Origin: Deinococcus betulae
Lineage (GTDB): Bacteria > Deinococcota > Deinococci > Deinococcales > Deinococcaceae
Reading direction: 5' to 3'
Assembly: GCF_020166395.1 (NCBI RefSeq)
Contig: NZ_JAIQXU010000009.1
Coordinates: forward strand, 1 to 64,000
Length of the DNA: 64,000 nt
This document shows positions 41,503 to 51,829 of the stretch, piece by piece; within the stretch, counting starts at the first letter, position 1, and each line of letters opens with the position of its first letter. Made by a program: the position numbers and the translations under genes. The notes beneath the pieces were generated by a model. That model searched no databases. It was not told the DNA's origin and saw nothing but the letters and a program-made list of their open reading frames with translations.

Positions 41503-42072
41503 TCAGTTTTCTAGCGTGACCGGAAAGTCCTCGGCGACAATGCGCACGCCCGCGCCGCTGAAGACCGCGCGGATGATGTACTCGCCTGCTGGCAGCGCGC
41601 GGCCCTGGGCGTCGCGCCCGTCCCAGCGGATGGCCTGCACGTCCATCGTTTCGCCTGGTCCCACCTCGGTCAGCACGATTTGCAGGGTGCAGATGGTGTC
41701 GGTGGGATTGGGGCGCACCACCTGGCCAGCGGCGTTCAGCACCTCAAAGCGCACGTCGCAGGCGCCGTGTTCCAGGCGGATGGGTTCCTCGCCCTGGTTA
41801 CTCAGGGTAAAGGTCCAGGTGTCGGCCTGTCCGACTTTCAGGCTGCCTGCACCGCTCAGGGCCGCGCTGTGCGGGATCTCCAGCACCTCGCCCGTGGTGG
41901 GCAGGGTGTTGGCGCCGGTGCTGGGGGCTGCCGGGGTGGTGGGGGCCGGCGTGGCAGGCGTGGCCGGCGCCGTGCGGCCTGGCGGCAACGCCGGAATGGT
42001 GAAGATGGTGGTCTGGGCGTGGGCCAGGGACGTCCCCAGCAGGGCAGCGGTCAGAAGAAGACGCGGGGTCAT
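41503..42072 (-). CDS. Secreted BsuPI-like protein
   Basis: 189 aa with a signal peptide (LLLTAALLGTSLAHA), a Thr/Pro/Ala linker (about residues 30-70) and a C-terminal domain (about 75-189) with the pattern IRWDGRDAQGRALPAGEYIIRAVF, typical of BsuPI-like/FlgD-type Ig folds. BsuPI proteins in Bacillus inhibit an intracellular protease; here the target is unknown. Longer in-frame extension upstream is not used since the signal peptide starts at MTPRLL. Confidence 0.7.
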   Translation of the reverse strand: MTPRLLLTAALLGTSLAHAQTTIFTIPALPPGRTAPATPATPAPTTPAAPSTGANTLPTTGEVLEIPHSAALSGAGSLKVGQADTWTFTLSNQGEEPIRLEHGACDVRFEVLNAAGQVVRPNPTDTICTLQIVLTEVGPGETMDVQAIRWDGRDAQGRALPAGEYIIRAVFSGAGVRIVAEDFPVTLEN

Positions 42073-42297
42073 GCCCTTCACTCTGAGGCGGGCTGCCTGA
42101 CGCTGCGTGAGGCCCGCTGAAGAAAGCGTGAGGGTTTGCCCACAGAGCAGGTCACGGACAGCGGAGCCCAGCGCGGTGAACGGCAGAACCTCAGCCGCTC
42201 TGGGGCGAACAGGACGAGTGACCGCAAGAGTCCGCGGCGGAGGCGGCATTGAGGGGGTGTGATCTGCCCCCAGAGGTGAGGTTCTGTGCTGAGTGGA

Positions 42298-43776
42298 TTA
42301 CCGCAGCATGTTCAGCAGTGCTCCGTAGAGGTCGGTAAAGCGCTCCTCATTCAGGGCCTGTGGGGCGTTCCAGGTGGCGGTGACACACAGGGTCCGGCCC
42401 GCCTGGGTGGTGACCTGCGTGGTCAGGTTCAGGACGCCGGGCTCGCTGCCACCCTTGTAGCTGACCGCCCGAAAGTCGGCGGCGCTGGCCACCCCCGGAT
42501 TCAGCTGCGTTTCGGGGAGGGCCGAGACACCGGCCATCAGGGTGCACAGCCGCCGGGCACTGACGAACCATTCCACGTCCAGGGCCAGGGGGCGGTTGCC
42601 CCAGCCCTCCAGGCCAGCCAGCGACGCCGTGGCCGCTTGGGCCAGCACCGCGCGCCGGGCCGTCGGGTTGAGGGTGGCGGCGCGGTAGGCGCGCAGCAAG
42701 TCTGCATTGGCCGGGTTTTTCAGGGCAAAGGCCTCGCGGGTGCTGGGCAGGGCGGCCTGGCCCAGCCGCGCTTCCACGCCCGCCCGGCCCACGGCGCGCA
42801 GCAGCAGGTCGGTGGCGGTGTTGTCGCTGACCGCCATCATGCGCGCGGCCAGGTCGCGCAGCGTGAAGCGGCTGCCAGCAGGGGCGCCCTCCAGCGCCGC
42901 ACTCGACGGCACCCGGTCGGCATCCTGCAGCGTGATCTCGTCGGTCCAGGCCCGCGTGCCCGCCTGCACCTGGGCCTGCAGCTCACCCAGCACCGCCAGC
43001 TTGAACGCCGAGGCCACCGCCAGCGGGCGCCCTGCATTGAGTTCAGCCAGCACGGGTTTGGCCAGCCCAGAGCCGCCCACCTCCTGCACCAGCAGGCTGA
43101 CCTGGCCGGGCAGGGCGGCGAAGGCGGCGCGGGCCTCCTCCAGCGAGGCGAAGCTGACGGCCTCGCGCGGCGGGGCCAGCAGCAGCCCGGCAATGCGGCC
43201 CTGAGGGTCGAGCGTCAGGCTCGTGACCCGCACCGTGCCGTCCGAGAAGGTCAGGAGGGCCCCCTGGCCTTCGATGGTGACCGTTTGCAGCGTGCCGGAC
43301 TCTGCCCGGATGCTGTCCAGCAGCGCGCTCAGCTCTGCGGCGGGCACAGCCGCCAGAAACTCCGGGGTCAGGAGGTCGGTTCTCAGCGGCACCTCAAAGA
43401 GGGCGCGCAGCGCCGCCTCGCGCCCGGCGGCCTCGGCAGTGCTGGGCGGCACCGGGGCAAACAGCAGCGTGACAAATCGGCCCTGGTCATCCAGTGACAC
43501 CGAGGGAAGAAGGAGCGCGCCGCGTTCAAACACCGCCCGCAGCGTCCCGCCCTGTTCCTCAACCCTCACAAACGCGCCGTACTGGGTGCGCAGGGCGTCC
43601 AGGTTCAGAGTCAGCGCCTGAAACGGCACCTGCGCCAGAAAGGACGGCGCAAAGTCGGCCTCCTGGGCCTGGCCGCTGAGCAGGCGCGTGACCGCCTGAG
43701 CGACAGCAGCGGGGGTCTGGGCCTGGGCAGTGGCCGTAAGGGTCAGGGCAGCGGCGAGGACGGAAAGAGGTCGCAT
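42298..43776 (-). CDS. Secreted beta-lactamase-like (class A fold) serine hydrolase
   Basis: 492 aa. Signal peptide ending AQA (residue 20), two copies of an approximately 100-residue N-terminal module (FAPSFLAQVPFQAL and LTPEFLAAVPAAEL), then a class A penicillin-binding fold. SxxK is in ASAFKL, the SDN motif in SDNTAT, and the third motif reads KGG rather than KTG (YKGGSEPG). The active-site Ser is present. The omega-loop Glu typical of true lactamases is not identified. Either a DD-peptidase-like enzyme or a weak lactamase; no resistance should be assumed. Confidence 0.8.
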   Translation of the reverse strand: MRPLSVLAAALTLTATAQAQTPAAVAQAVTRLLSGQAQEADFAPSFLAQVPFQALTLNLDALRTQYGAFVRVEEQGGTLRAVFERGALLLPSVSLDDQGRFVTLLFAPVPPSTAEAAGREAALRALFEVPLRTDLLTPEFLAAVPAAELSALLDSIRAESGTLQTVTIEGQGALLTFSDGTVRVTSLTLDPQGRIAGLLLAPPREAVSFASLEEARAAFAALPGQVSLLVQEVGGSGLAKPVLAELNAGRPLAVASAFKLAVLGELQAQVQAGTRAWTDEITLQDADRVPSSAALEGAPAGSRFTLRDLAARMMAVSDNTATDLLLRAVGRAGVEARLGQAALPSTREAFALKNPANADLLRAYRAATLNPTARRAVLAQAATASLAGLEGWGNRPLALDVEWFVSARRLCTLMAGVSALPETQLNPGVASAADFRAVSYKGGSEPGVLNLTTQVTTQAGRTLCVTATWNAPQALNEERFTDLYGALLNMLR

Positions 43777-43932
43777 GCTCTGATTTACGCGCGAATGGTG
43801 CCAGAGGTTCCAAAGAGGTCAGGCGTGGCCCGACTGCGGGCCAGGGCGTTCCTGGGCTGGTCACCCGGCAGAGGCTTTGCTGGCTGCCCTGCGGGCCTTC
43901 CGGGGGCTGCCGCCCGGCCCTTGAATGCTCTC

Positions 43933-43938
43933 TATACT
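43933..43938 (+). promoter_or_regulatory. -10 element of leaderless gatC promoter
   Basis: TATACT, 7 nt before the gatC ATG, a near-consensus hexamer. Confidence 0.6.
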
Positions 43939-43945
43939 GCTCGGC

Positions 43946-44238
43946 ATGATTGACGCGGCCCAACTCGACCACCTCGCGCAGCTGGCCCGGCTGCACCTGA
44001 CCCCAGAAGAACGCGCGGCGATGCACAGTGACCTGAACCGCATGCTGGGCTACTTCGAGCAACTGGGTGAACTGGACACGAGTGGGGTTGAAGAAATGCA
44101 GCGCCCCGTCAACCTGGTGAATGTGCTGCGGGACGACGTGCCCGGCGAGGTTTTGCCGCAATCGGTCGTGACGGCTCTGGCGCCCGACAGCCTGCCCGAC
44201 GGACATATCCGCGTGCCCCGTACAGTCGAGGCCGGCTG

Positions 44239-44239
<1 letters not shown>
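43946..44239 (+). CDS. gatC: Aspartyl/glutamyl-tRNA amidotransferase subunit C
   Basis: 97 aa. GatC helps assemble GatCAB, which amidates Asp-tRNA-Asn or Glu-tRNA-Gln. Family pattern: [37 protein letters not shown] then [20 protein letters not shown] lies 7 nt before the ATG (leaderless). The TGA overlaps the ATG of serS by one base. gatA and gatB are not in this window. Confidence 0.93.
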
Positions 44240-45516
<1,277 letters not shown>

Positions 45517-45532
45517 GTCAGGGCGGCCAGCG

Positions 45533-45565
45533 GGGCAGGTGCGGCCACAGCGGCGGCGCCTGCCC
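45533..45565 (+). terminator. Possible terminator after serS
   Basis: GGGCAGG pairs with CCTGCCC over a GC-rich loop, 16 bases past the serS stop. The T run is weak, so this is a modest call. Confidence 0.4.
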
Positions 45566-45579
45566 TTGACGCTAGGGGC

Positions 45580-46293
45580 GTGAAGCGTTTTGTTCTGGCC
45601 CCTGTGCTGGCCCTGACCGCCTGCGCCCCGCCGCTGACCCCTAATCCCCTGCCGCCATTGTCCAGCAGCGCACTCGGTCAGACCCTGAGCCTCTCGGGCC
45701 GCGCCGAGCGGTGGCCGGGCCAGGCTGCGACCCTGCGCTGGGTGGCGGGCGGCGCGGCGATAGGGGAGGTGGCGGCAAACGGTGCTTTTACCGTCAGTGC
45801 TGCTCAGCCGCCCGCCGGCTTGCCACGGGCCTCCCTGCTGACCGCCCTGGGTCTGTGGGAAGGCGCCGATTGCTCGCTGAACACGGTGACACTCAGCTGC
45901 CCGGGCACCGAGGCGTTTGTGCTGACCTCCCTGCCTGTGGGCGCACCGGCCCTCGGCGCCGCCAACAGTCCAGCGATTCTGCCGCCCCAATTGCGTGCCC
46001 GGCGGGGTGAGGCCGCTGTGAACCTGCTGTACGTGCCCCACGACGTTACCGTCAGTGGGCAGCGGGTGTGCCGCAGCCGCACCTCAGAGCCCACTGTCCT
46101 GCTGGAAGAAGCGCGCAGTGTGAACCTGGCGCTGAAGACCGGCTGGAATGCACTGGCCGTGCAGTCGCGCTCCACCGGACAGGTGCAGGCGTTCGGGCAG
46201 ACGATTTACCGCAGTACGGTCACGGTGCAGGGCGATACCCTGGGCAGCGGTGTCACCTGGACCTTTCTGAGTGACAGTCTTCCCAAGCCCTGA
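45580..46293 (+). CDS. Secreted or lipid-anchored protein, function unknown
   Basis: 237 aa. The N-terminal segment FVLAPVLALTACAPP ends in LTAC (lipobox). The rest is beta-rich with pairs of Cys (DCSL, LSCPGT, RVCRSR), ending in TWTFLSDSLPKP. No family is recognised. GTG start; no Shine-Dalgarno. It lies between serS and the protease-nuclease fusion on the same strand. Confidence 0.65.
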   Translation: MKRFVLAPVLALTACAPPLTPNPLPPLSSSALGQTLSLSGRAERWPGQAATLRWVAGGAAIGEVAANGAFTVSAAQPPAGLPRASLLTALGLWEGADCSLNTVTLSCPGTEAFVLTSLPVGAPALGAANSPAILPPQLRARRGEAAVNLLYVPHDVTVSGQRVCRSRTSEPTVLLEEARSVNLALKTGWNALAVQSRSTGQVQAFGQTIYRSTVTVQGDTLGSGVTWTFLSDSLPKP

Positions 46294-46353
46294 GCCGATG
46301 GGCATTCTGTTTAATTCAAAAAACTTTTAAAAAAGTAACTGTGGACAGAATGT

Positions 46354-46359
46354 TATGCT
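46354..46359 (+). promoter_or_regulatory. -10 element in an AT-rich promoter before the protease-nuclease gene
   Basis: TATGCT lies 6 nt before the ATG. The 40 bases upstream are unusually A/T-rich for this window (runs of A and T at 46318-46334). Confidence 0.45.
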
Positions 46360-46365
46360 GGTCAC

Positions 46366-48276
46366 ATGGATACCCCCAGTCAGGTCGTGCAGGAAACGCA
46401 GGCCCGCTTTGCTCTGCGCCAGTCGCAGCGCCGCGCCCGGCTGGAGGGGCTGACCTTTGGTGAGGTGGCCGACAGCCCCGAGCGTCTGGCCGCCCGCCTG
46501 ACCCGGCTGCATGTGCCCTTGCCCGACGCCCAGGCGCTGGCGCGCGGCGAGGAAGCCCCCGCCGACGTGGCCCCGCGCCTGCCCCCAGAGGCACGCGGCA
46601 ACCTGGAGCGGTTGCTGGGCGCCAACGACCTCGTGGGCGTGGCGTATCTGGAACAGGCGCGGGCGGCCGCCAATGCCGTGGCGCGCATCGTGCTGCGGGG
46701 TGCGCAGGGGCGCACGGTGGGCTACGGCACCGGCTGGCTGTGCAGCCCGCAGGTGATCGTGACCAACCACCACGTGCTGGGCGCGGCCGAGGACGCTCGC
46801 ACCGCGCAGGCGGAGTTCTGGTACGAGTTGCGCTTGGACGGCACCCTGCGGGAGCGCGTGACCCTGCCACTGGCACCGGAGACCCTGTTCATCACGAATG
46901 AGGCGCTGGATTACACGCTGGTGGCTGTTGCCGGGGACACGGCGGGTTTCGGCTGGCTGCCGCTGCTGGACGCCCCCGACAAGCATGTGATTGGCGAAGC
47001 CCTGAGCATCATTCAGCACCCCAGCGGCGAACCCAAGCAGGTGGCGCTGCGGGAAAACCGGCTGGTGGACCGGCTGCCGGACTTCCTCCACTACGAGACC
47101 GACACGGCGCCCGGCAGCAGCGGCAGTCCCGTGTTCAACGACGCCTGGGAGGTCGTGGCGCTGCATCACAGCGGCGTGCCGCGCACCGACGCGCAGGGCC
47201 GGGTGCTGCGCCGGGATGGCCGCCCCGCCGCGCCCGGCGACCCCGATACTGTCATTGACTGGATTGCCAACGAGGGCGTGCGGGTCAGCCGGATTCTGCA
47301 GGACCTGCGCGGCCGCCCCGAGGCCCAGACGCCGCTGATCCGTGACCTGCTGAACGCCCCGCGTCCTGCGCCGCCCACAGAACGCGCCGTGCCAGCCGCC
47401 AGCACCCTGAATCTAGGCACCGTGACCCCCACTCCCGACGGCACGGTGACGCTGCCCGTCACGCTGAAGCTGCGGGTGGCCCCTGCAGCTGCCCCAGTCC
47501 CCGACGAGGCCCAGCCCTACCTGGACCCCGCCGACGCCGCCCAGGCCGCCGCCTATTACGGCGATCTGCCGGACAGCAGCCTCCCAGCCGAGCGCTTTTC
47601 GGCCCTGAGCGCCCTGCTGACCCGCACCCACACCCGGCCCAGGCGGTATAACCCGGCGCGCGAGCTGTACCCCTGGGTGGACCTGTGGCCGGACGGGCAG
47701 ATTCGCAGCCTGTACTCGGGCCGTGTTCACAGTCCCGCCGAACTGATCGCCGCCGACCAGGCTGCCGAGGACCGCCGCACCCGCCTGGCCGCGCAGGAGG
47801 GGCTCCACCCCGACACCCTGGAAGCAGCTTTTCCCTACAACTGCGAGCATGTGGTGCCGCAAAGCTGGTTTGGGGCGCGCGAGCCCATGCGCGGTGACCT
47901 GCATCACCTGTTTGCCTGCGAGCCAGACTGCAACTCGTTCCGGGGCAACACGCCGTACTTTGACTTTCCCGACTTCGGCGAGGCGCTGCGCAGCGAGTGT
48001 GGCCGGCGTGAACCGGGCGAATTCGAGCCGGCGGCGGGCAAAGGTGCGGCGGCGCGGGCCACGCTGTATTTCCTGCTGCGGTATCCCGGCGTGGTGCGCC
48101 AGTATGCGCCCCGGCACCTGGCGATCCTGCTGGCCTGGCACGCGGCGCAGCCTCCGGGCGACTGGGAACGCCACCGGAACGCCGCGATTTTTGCCGCGCA
48201 GGGCAACCGCAACCCGCTGATTGACCACCCGGAGTGGGCCGCTGAGCTGGACTTTACAGCGGGCCTGGGGGGCTGA
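46366..48276 (+). CDS. Trypsin-like protease fused to endonuclease I-type DNase
   Basis: 636 aa, with no signal peptide or membrane segment. N-terminal 105 residues are helical and unrecognised. A trypsin-like fold (about 105-310) has His136 (TNHHV), Asp182 (ALDYTL) and Ser252 (PGSSGSP), with the usual GTG and NHHV surroundings. A linker (310-385) precedes an endonuclease I domain (about 385-632): His495 in YNCEHVVPQSW, then RGDLHHLFACEPDCNS and FRGNTPYFD, and the C-terminal QGNRNPLIDHPEW. Both active sites look intact. EndoI enzymes are normally exported, so a cytosolic EndoI would damage the cell's own DNA unless held inactive. The protease could activate or release the nuclease. No homologous system is certain to me. 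Confidence 0.85.
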   Translation: MDTPSQVVQETQARFALRQSQRRARLEGLTFGEVADSPERLAARLTRLHVPLPDAQALARGEEAPADVAPRLPPEARGNLERLLGANDLVGVAYLEQARAAANAVARIVLRGAQGRTVGYGTGWLCSPQVIVTNHHVLGAAEDARTAQAEFWYELRLDGTLRERVTLPLAPETLFITNEALDYTLVAVAGDTAGFGWLPLLDAPDKHVIGEALSIIQHPSGEPKQVALRENRLVDRLPDFLHYETDTAPGSSGSPVFNDAWEVVALHHSGVPRTDAQGRVLRRDGRPAAPGDPDTVIDWIANEGVRVSRILQDLRGRPEAQTPLIRDLLNAPRPAPPTERAVPAASTLNLGTVTPTPDGTVTLPVTLKLRVAPAAAPVPDEAQPYLDPADAAQAAAYYGDLPDSSLPAERFSALSALLTRTHTRPRRYNPARELYPWVDLWPDGQIRSLYSGRVHSPAELIAADQAAEDRRTRLAAQEGLHPDTLEAAFPYNCEHVVPQSWFGAREPMRGDLHHLFACEPDCNSFRGNTPYFDFPDFGEALRSECGRREPGEFEPAAGKGAAARATLYFLLRYPGVVRQYAPRHLAILLAWHAAQPPGDWERHRNAAIFAAQGNRNPLIDHPEWAAELDFTAGLGG

Positions 48277-48615
48277 GCGGGCTGTCATCTGGAGCATCTA
48301 TCTGCTGAGAGGACGTCAGGTTGCTCCCTTCAGATCCGAGAATTCTCTGCTTACGGCTGGTTTCAAGGATTGACTGCACCGCTTCACTCAAAGTCTCGAT
48401 GAGGCGGGATGCAGGGAGGAGCGGTCAGCAGTTCATGTACCCCCCTCAGAGCGGGGTTTGGCAGCGCTGATGAATCACCTTCTCAACATCAAGGCGATGA
48501 AGGCCGCCGTCCGAGTGCAGAGCCTTGCTTCTGCGCGTGCGAACTTCTGAACCAGGGCACTCAGTTTTCCTAGTTGTGAAAAGCAACCTGAATCCTGACG
48601 GAGCGGGCCCCGGCG
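48277..48615. other. Gene-free stretch after the protease-nuclease gene
   Basis: About 340 bases, mixed composition. No frame with coding-type codon use and no transposase motif or inverted repeat pair is evident. Confidence 0.4.
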
Positions 48616-48621
48616 TACACT
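48616..48621 (+). promoter_or_regulatory. -10 element of leaderless DinB2 promoter
   Basis: TACACT, 6 nt before the ATG. Confidence 0.5.
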
Positions 48622-48627
48622 GCGCCC

Positions 48628-49155
48628 ATGTCCACCTCTCCCTTTGACCGCGCGGTGCTGGCGGCGTTTGGCGACACGCCCGAGGCTACCCGCGAGCGTC
48701 TGAACCGCGAATTTGACCGCCTGGAAGCCCACCTGCAGGGCCGGCAGGCCGACTGGACGCAGGTGCAGCCGGGCCGCGACTGGACCCCGGCCCAGGAGAC
48801 CGAACACGTCCTGCTGATTAACAGCGGGATTGCGCGCGGCATTGGCCTGCTGCTGTCTGACCGCGAGGTGCGCCCCGGTCCCCAGACCCCCGGCGAACTG
48901 ACGCCGGACGGCCGCCGCGTGGCGCCTCCCCACACCCGTCCCAGTGAAGCCGGCGTGGCCTGGGCCGAGTGGCCAGACCGCTGGGCACAGGGCCGCGCTG
49001 CGCTGGACACGGTGACTGCTGACCTGCGCGCCACGCCGGGCCGCACCCTCTGGCATCCTTTTTTTGGCGAGCTGGACGCCCTGGACTGGGTGAGGATGGT
49101 GACCGCCCACCTGTACCAGCACCGCCGCGCCCTGGAACGGAGTGCCGGCGCGTGA
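48628..49155 (+). CDS. DinB-fold protein (second copy type)
   Basis: 175 aa. Helical bundle with PAQETEHVLLINSGI and a His pair in VRMVTAHLYQHRRALE at the C-terminus, in the DinB_2 style. Metal binding by these His residues is likely. It is followed by a small unknown gene whose GTG overlaps its stop, so the two are probably one unit. Confidence 0.75.
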   Translation: MSTSPFDRAVLAAFGDTPEATRERLNREFDRLEAHLQGRQADWTQVQPGRDWTPAQETEHVLLINSGIARGIGLLLSDREVRPGPQTPGELTPDGRRVAPPHTRPSEAGVAWAEWPDRWAQGRAALDTVTADLRATPGRTLWHPFFGELDALDWVRMVTAHLYQHRRALERSAGA

Positions 49156-49589
49156 CGCAGCCCGCCCAGACCCGCACCGACAAGGGGGTGCGCGGCTTTG
49201 AACTGGACCTGCATGTGGCCTTTGCCCAGCCACTCCCCGAAGCCCAGGCCCGCGCGGCGCTGCTGATGCTGGAAGGCTTCACACTGGACCTCTACCGCCC
49301 GCATCCGGCGGCCCTGCGCCGGGAAGGGGAGGAGGCGAGCCTGGATACGGACGCAGGTGTGCCTTCAGCCCGCCTGACTGGTCCCCTGCGCGACCCGGAA
49401 GTCGTCCGCGCGGCCCTGGCTGCGCTGCTGGTTGGCCCGGCCCGCTATGTGGAGGTCGGCGTGCGCGGCTTTCTGCGCAGCGCTCAGGGGCAGACCGACT
49501 GGATGCCCTGGCGCCGTAACGCCGTGCTGCCGCGCGCCAGGGTGGCCGAGGTGACCTTTGAACCGGGCGTGCGCTTCGTGCTGGAGTAG
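49152..49589 (+). CDS. Small protein of unknown function
   Basis: 145 aa, acidic and Ala/Leu-rich, ends EVTFEPGVRFVLE. No signal peptide and no known motif. Its GTG overlaps the stop of the DinB-type gene (GTGA), so translation is coupled. It may act with that protein. Confidence 0.7.
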   Translation: MTQPAQTRTDKGVRGFELDLHVAFAQPLPEAQARAALLMLEGFTLDLYRPHPAALRREGEEASLDTDAGVPSARLTGPLRDPEVVRAALAALLVGPARYVEVGVRGFLRSAQGQTDWMPWRRNAVLPRARVAEVTFEPGVRFVLE

Positions 49590-49925
49590 GGAAGAGGGAG
49601 GGGCGACGGCCGTTCAGAGGGAATCAGCAAGCCTGTGGGGACATGCCAATGCTGGTCTGCAACGGGGCGGGGGCGCAGTTGACTTCGTCATCCATTCTTA
49701 GCGACTCCGCTGACACAGCCCGCTGTCTAGAGCGCTCACTAAGTGGGATCGCGCCCGCCTCCTTTCTACATCTGCCTGCCTGACGGCGCTGCTCTCTCCA
49801 GCCACTTGAATGGCCCCGCCGGTATCAGTGGGGCCATCGTCGTCTGTTGGCGTATCGGTTACCTTACTGTCCCCTTGAATACCGCTGGGGAGACCGACGC
49901 CACCCTATGCCTGCCCGGCGCTGCC
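49590..49925. other. Gene-free stretch with one hairpin
   Basis: An 8-base stem ATGGCCCC/GGGGCCAT at 49810-49837 with a 12-base loop is the only structured element I see. It may be a terminator for one of the genes either side, but no T run follows. Otherwise nothing is recognised. Confidence 0.4.
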
Positions 49926-50204
49926 TTACGCGCTCAGGGGAAGGACGGTTGCCCGGGCCTTCTCGCCCTGGGCGCGCGGGCGCAGGTTCAGGACCAGCAG
50001 GCGCGTGTCGGGGCGCAGCAGGTACGGCAGCGCCGAGTCATGCAGGGCCGACAGGGCGCGGGCGCTGTCGCTGGCCGGAATCCCTTGCAAGACCACCACG
50101 GCGCGTGTGGCGCCGGCGTTCGTCCAGATATCGGCCGTCCCCAGGCGGTCATCGCCAGTGGGGGCGCGGTACTCGAAAGCGTGGGCGCGGCGCAGCAGGT
50201 GCAT
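49926..50204 (-). CDS. Small protein of unknown function
   Basis: 92 aa beginning MHLLRRAHAFEYRAP and ending RARATVLPLSA-like sequence; the middle has AVVVLQGIPASDSARALSAL. AAGGAG lies 9 bases before the ATG. No family or motif recognised. Position and codon use fit a real gene, but evidence is thin. Confidence 0.5.
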   Translation of the reverse strand: MHLLRRAHAFEYRAPTGDDRLGTADIWTNAGATRAVVVLQGIPASDSARALSALHDSALPYLLRPDTRLLVLNLRPRAQGEKARATVLPLSA

Positions 50205-50626
50205 AGGTCTTTGCTCCTTGGAGGGGGAAAGCGGCGAAGAAAACGGCAGACGACAGCAGTGTCCGGGACGGTGTGGACAGCGGGGCACGGCTTGAGGTTC
50301 GCTTTCAAGCTTACGGGGTGGCCTGGTGGCCTTTGTCCCCCCGCCGGGGTGTTCTTGCTGATGGGCGCAGCATGACCCAGCTCTGTTGGACGGGCGTGAA
50401 AAAGGGGTGTGTCTGGTCTGGGGGCCCTCATATGGGAGGCGCTCTCAGGCTGGGCGTACCTCCACTGGTAGGGCTTCTGTCTCACCAACGGTCTGCCACC
50501 GCCCTAGTCAATAGGTCATTCTCACCGCAAGGGCTAAACCAACGCCCGTACAAGAGAACAGCCTCCGCTAGCACAGTGCCATTGATTGCGCCGCTCAAAC
50601 CGACAGTGTGCTTGCCTTCTCTGGCC
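50205..50626. other. Gene-free stretch
   Basis: About 420 bases, lower in GC than flanking genes in part. Open frames read in either direction have weak codon use, and the resemblance to transposase ends is too slight to call. The leaderless promoter of the next gene sits at its right end. Confidence 0.4.
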
Positions 50627-50632
50627 TAGACT
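50627..50632 (+). promoter_or_regulatory. -10 element of leaderless promoter for the gene before comFC
   Basis: TAGACT, 6 nt before a GTG start. Confidence 0.45.
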
Positions 50633-50638
50633 GCCCGT

Positions 50639-51148
50639 GTGACGGCCCCGGTGTCCGAACTGTTGCAGGAATATCAGGGGTATGTGCTGGCTTACCGCCT
50701 GCGCCGCGCCGTGGGGGGCCGGGTGGCGCCGCCGGGGGACCAATTAACCCTGGCCGGTTACGCGGCCGTGCGGCTGGAACGTCAGGAACTGGCCCGCCGC
50801 CTGGTGCGTGAGGGCCTGGACGCGGTGTGGATGCGGCGCCTGGACAGCCTGTCGGACCAGCTGATGTTTGGGTTCTGGCTGAATCCGGGCGAGGTGGCGG
50901 CCTTTTTGCGGGCGGCCATCCGTGAGGGCAGTCACCCGGCGCTGGGCGAACCGGCGGCGTTTGCGGCCCTGCTGACGCCGGGAGAACGCGCCCGATTGGG
51001 CGAAGCCGGGGTGGCGCAGGTGTGCGCCCACCACCTTGCCTGTTTTGCCCTGGCCGCACCCATGCTGGACCCCGACGGCCTGAACACGGCCTGGCAGCGC
51101 GTTGAGGCCACCCGCCCACCTCTGTTTCTGGACGAGCTGAGCGGATGA
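50639..51148 (+). CDS. Conserved protein upstream of comFC, function unknown
   Basis: 169 aa, mainly helical, Arg- and Leu-rich (LRRAVGGRVAPPGDQ and LARRLVREGLDAVWMRRL). No family is recognised. Start GTG follows TAGACT. The ATG of comFC overlaps its TGA stop, so it shares a transcript with comFC. Confidence 0.75.
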   Translation: MTAPVSELLQEYQGYVLAYRLRRAVGGRVAPPGDQLTLAGYAAVRLERQELARRLVREGLDAVWMRRLDSLSDQLMFGFWLNPGEVAAFLRAAIREGSHPALGEPAAFAALLTPGERARLGEAGVAQVCAHHLACFALAAPMLDPDGLNTAWQRVEATRPPLFLDELSG

Positions 51149-51789
51149 GTGGACCACTGCTGGCCCGGCTGGGGCAACTGGGCCGTGCCTTGCTGCCCCG
51201 CCCCTGCCCCGGCTGCGGCGCGCAACTGGGAACGCAGGCGGGTCTCTGTGCAGCGTGCCGCGCGGCCCTGCGCGCACGTGTGGAGCATTTCAGCCCCCTG
51301 CGCCCACGTCCCGAGGCGCATCTACTGACGCTGGGGCCGTATTCGGGGGCCCGCCGGCGTGCGGTGAGGGCACTGAAATACGCCCAGGTGCGCGAACTGG
51401 CCGGGGTACTAGGGTCCGCCCTGGCTGCTGGCGTGCCCGCCGAGTGGGCGGTGCAGGCGGTGGTGCCGGTGCCGCTGCATCCCAGCCGTCAACGCGAGCG
51501 CGGTTTTAACCAAGCCGAACTGCTGGCCCGCACTCTGGCCACGGGGCTGGGAGTGCCGTGCGTGAACGCCCTGCGCCGCACGCAGGCAGGCGCCCAGCAG
51601 GCCCGCCGCCGCGCCGCCGAACGGGAAGACCTCCGGGGGGCTTTTGAGCGGGGTTCTGCCATGTTGCCGCCAGGCGCGGTGCTCTTGGTGGACGACGTGT
51701 TTACCACCGGTCAAACAGGCCTGGCTTGCCAGGAAGCGCTGCTGGCCTCTGGCGTACAGGCGGTGTATATGGCCGTGGTGGCCAGATGA
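51145..51789 (+). CDS. comFC: ComFC-family phosphoribosyltransferase-like competence protein
   Basis: 214 aa. N-terminal zinc finger with CPGCG and CAAC (two Cys pairs), then a PRTase-type fold carrying the PRPP-binding motif VLLVDDVFTTGQT. ComFC works in natural transformation and DNA handling; the Deinococcus lineage is naturally competent. Coupled by overlap to the gene before it. Confidence 0.93.
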   Translation: MSGPLLARLGQLGRALLPRPCPGCGAQLGTQAGLCAACRAALRARVEHFSPLRPRPEAHLLTLGPYSGARRRAVRALKYAQVRELAGVLGSALAAGVPAEWAVQAVVPVPLHPSRQRERGFNQAELLARTLATGLGVPCVNALRRTQAGAQQARRRAAEREDLRGAFERGSAMLPPGAVLLVDDVFTTGQTGLACQEALLASGVQAVYMAVVAR

Positions 51790-51829
51790 AGAGGCGGTGC
51801 GCGGTGATTTCCCGCGCAGCGCCTTCTGC

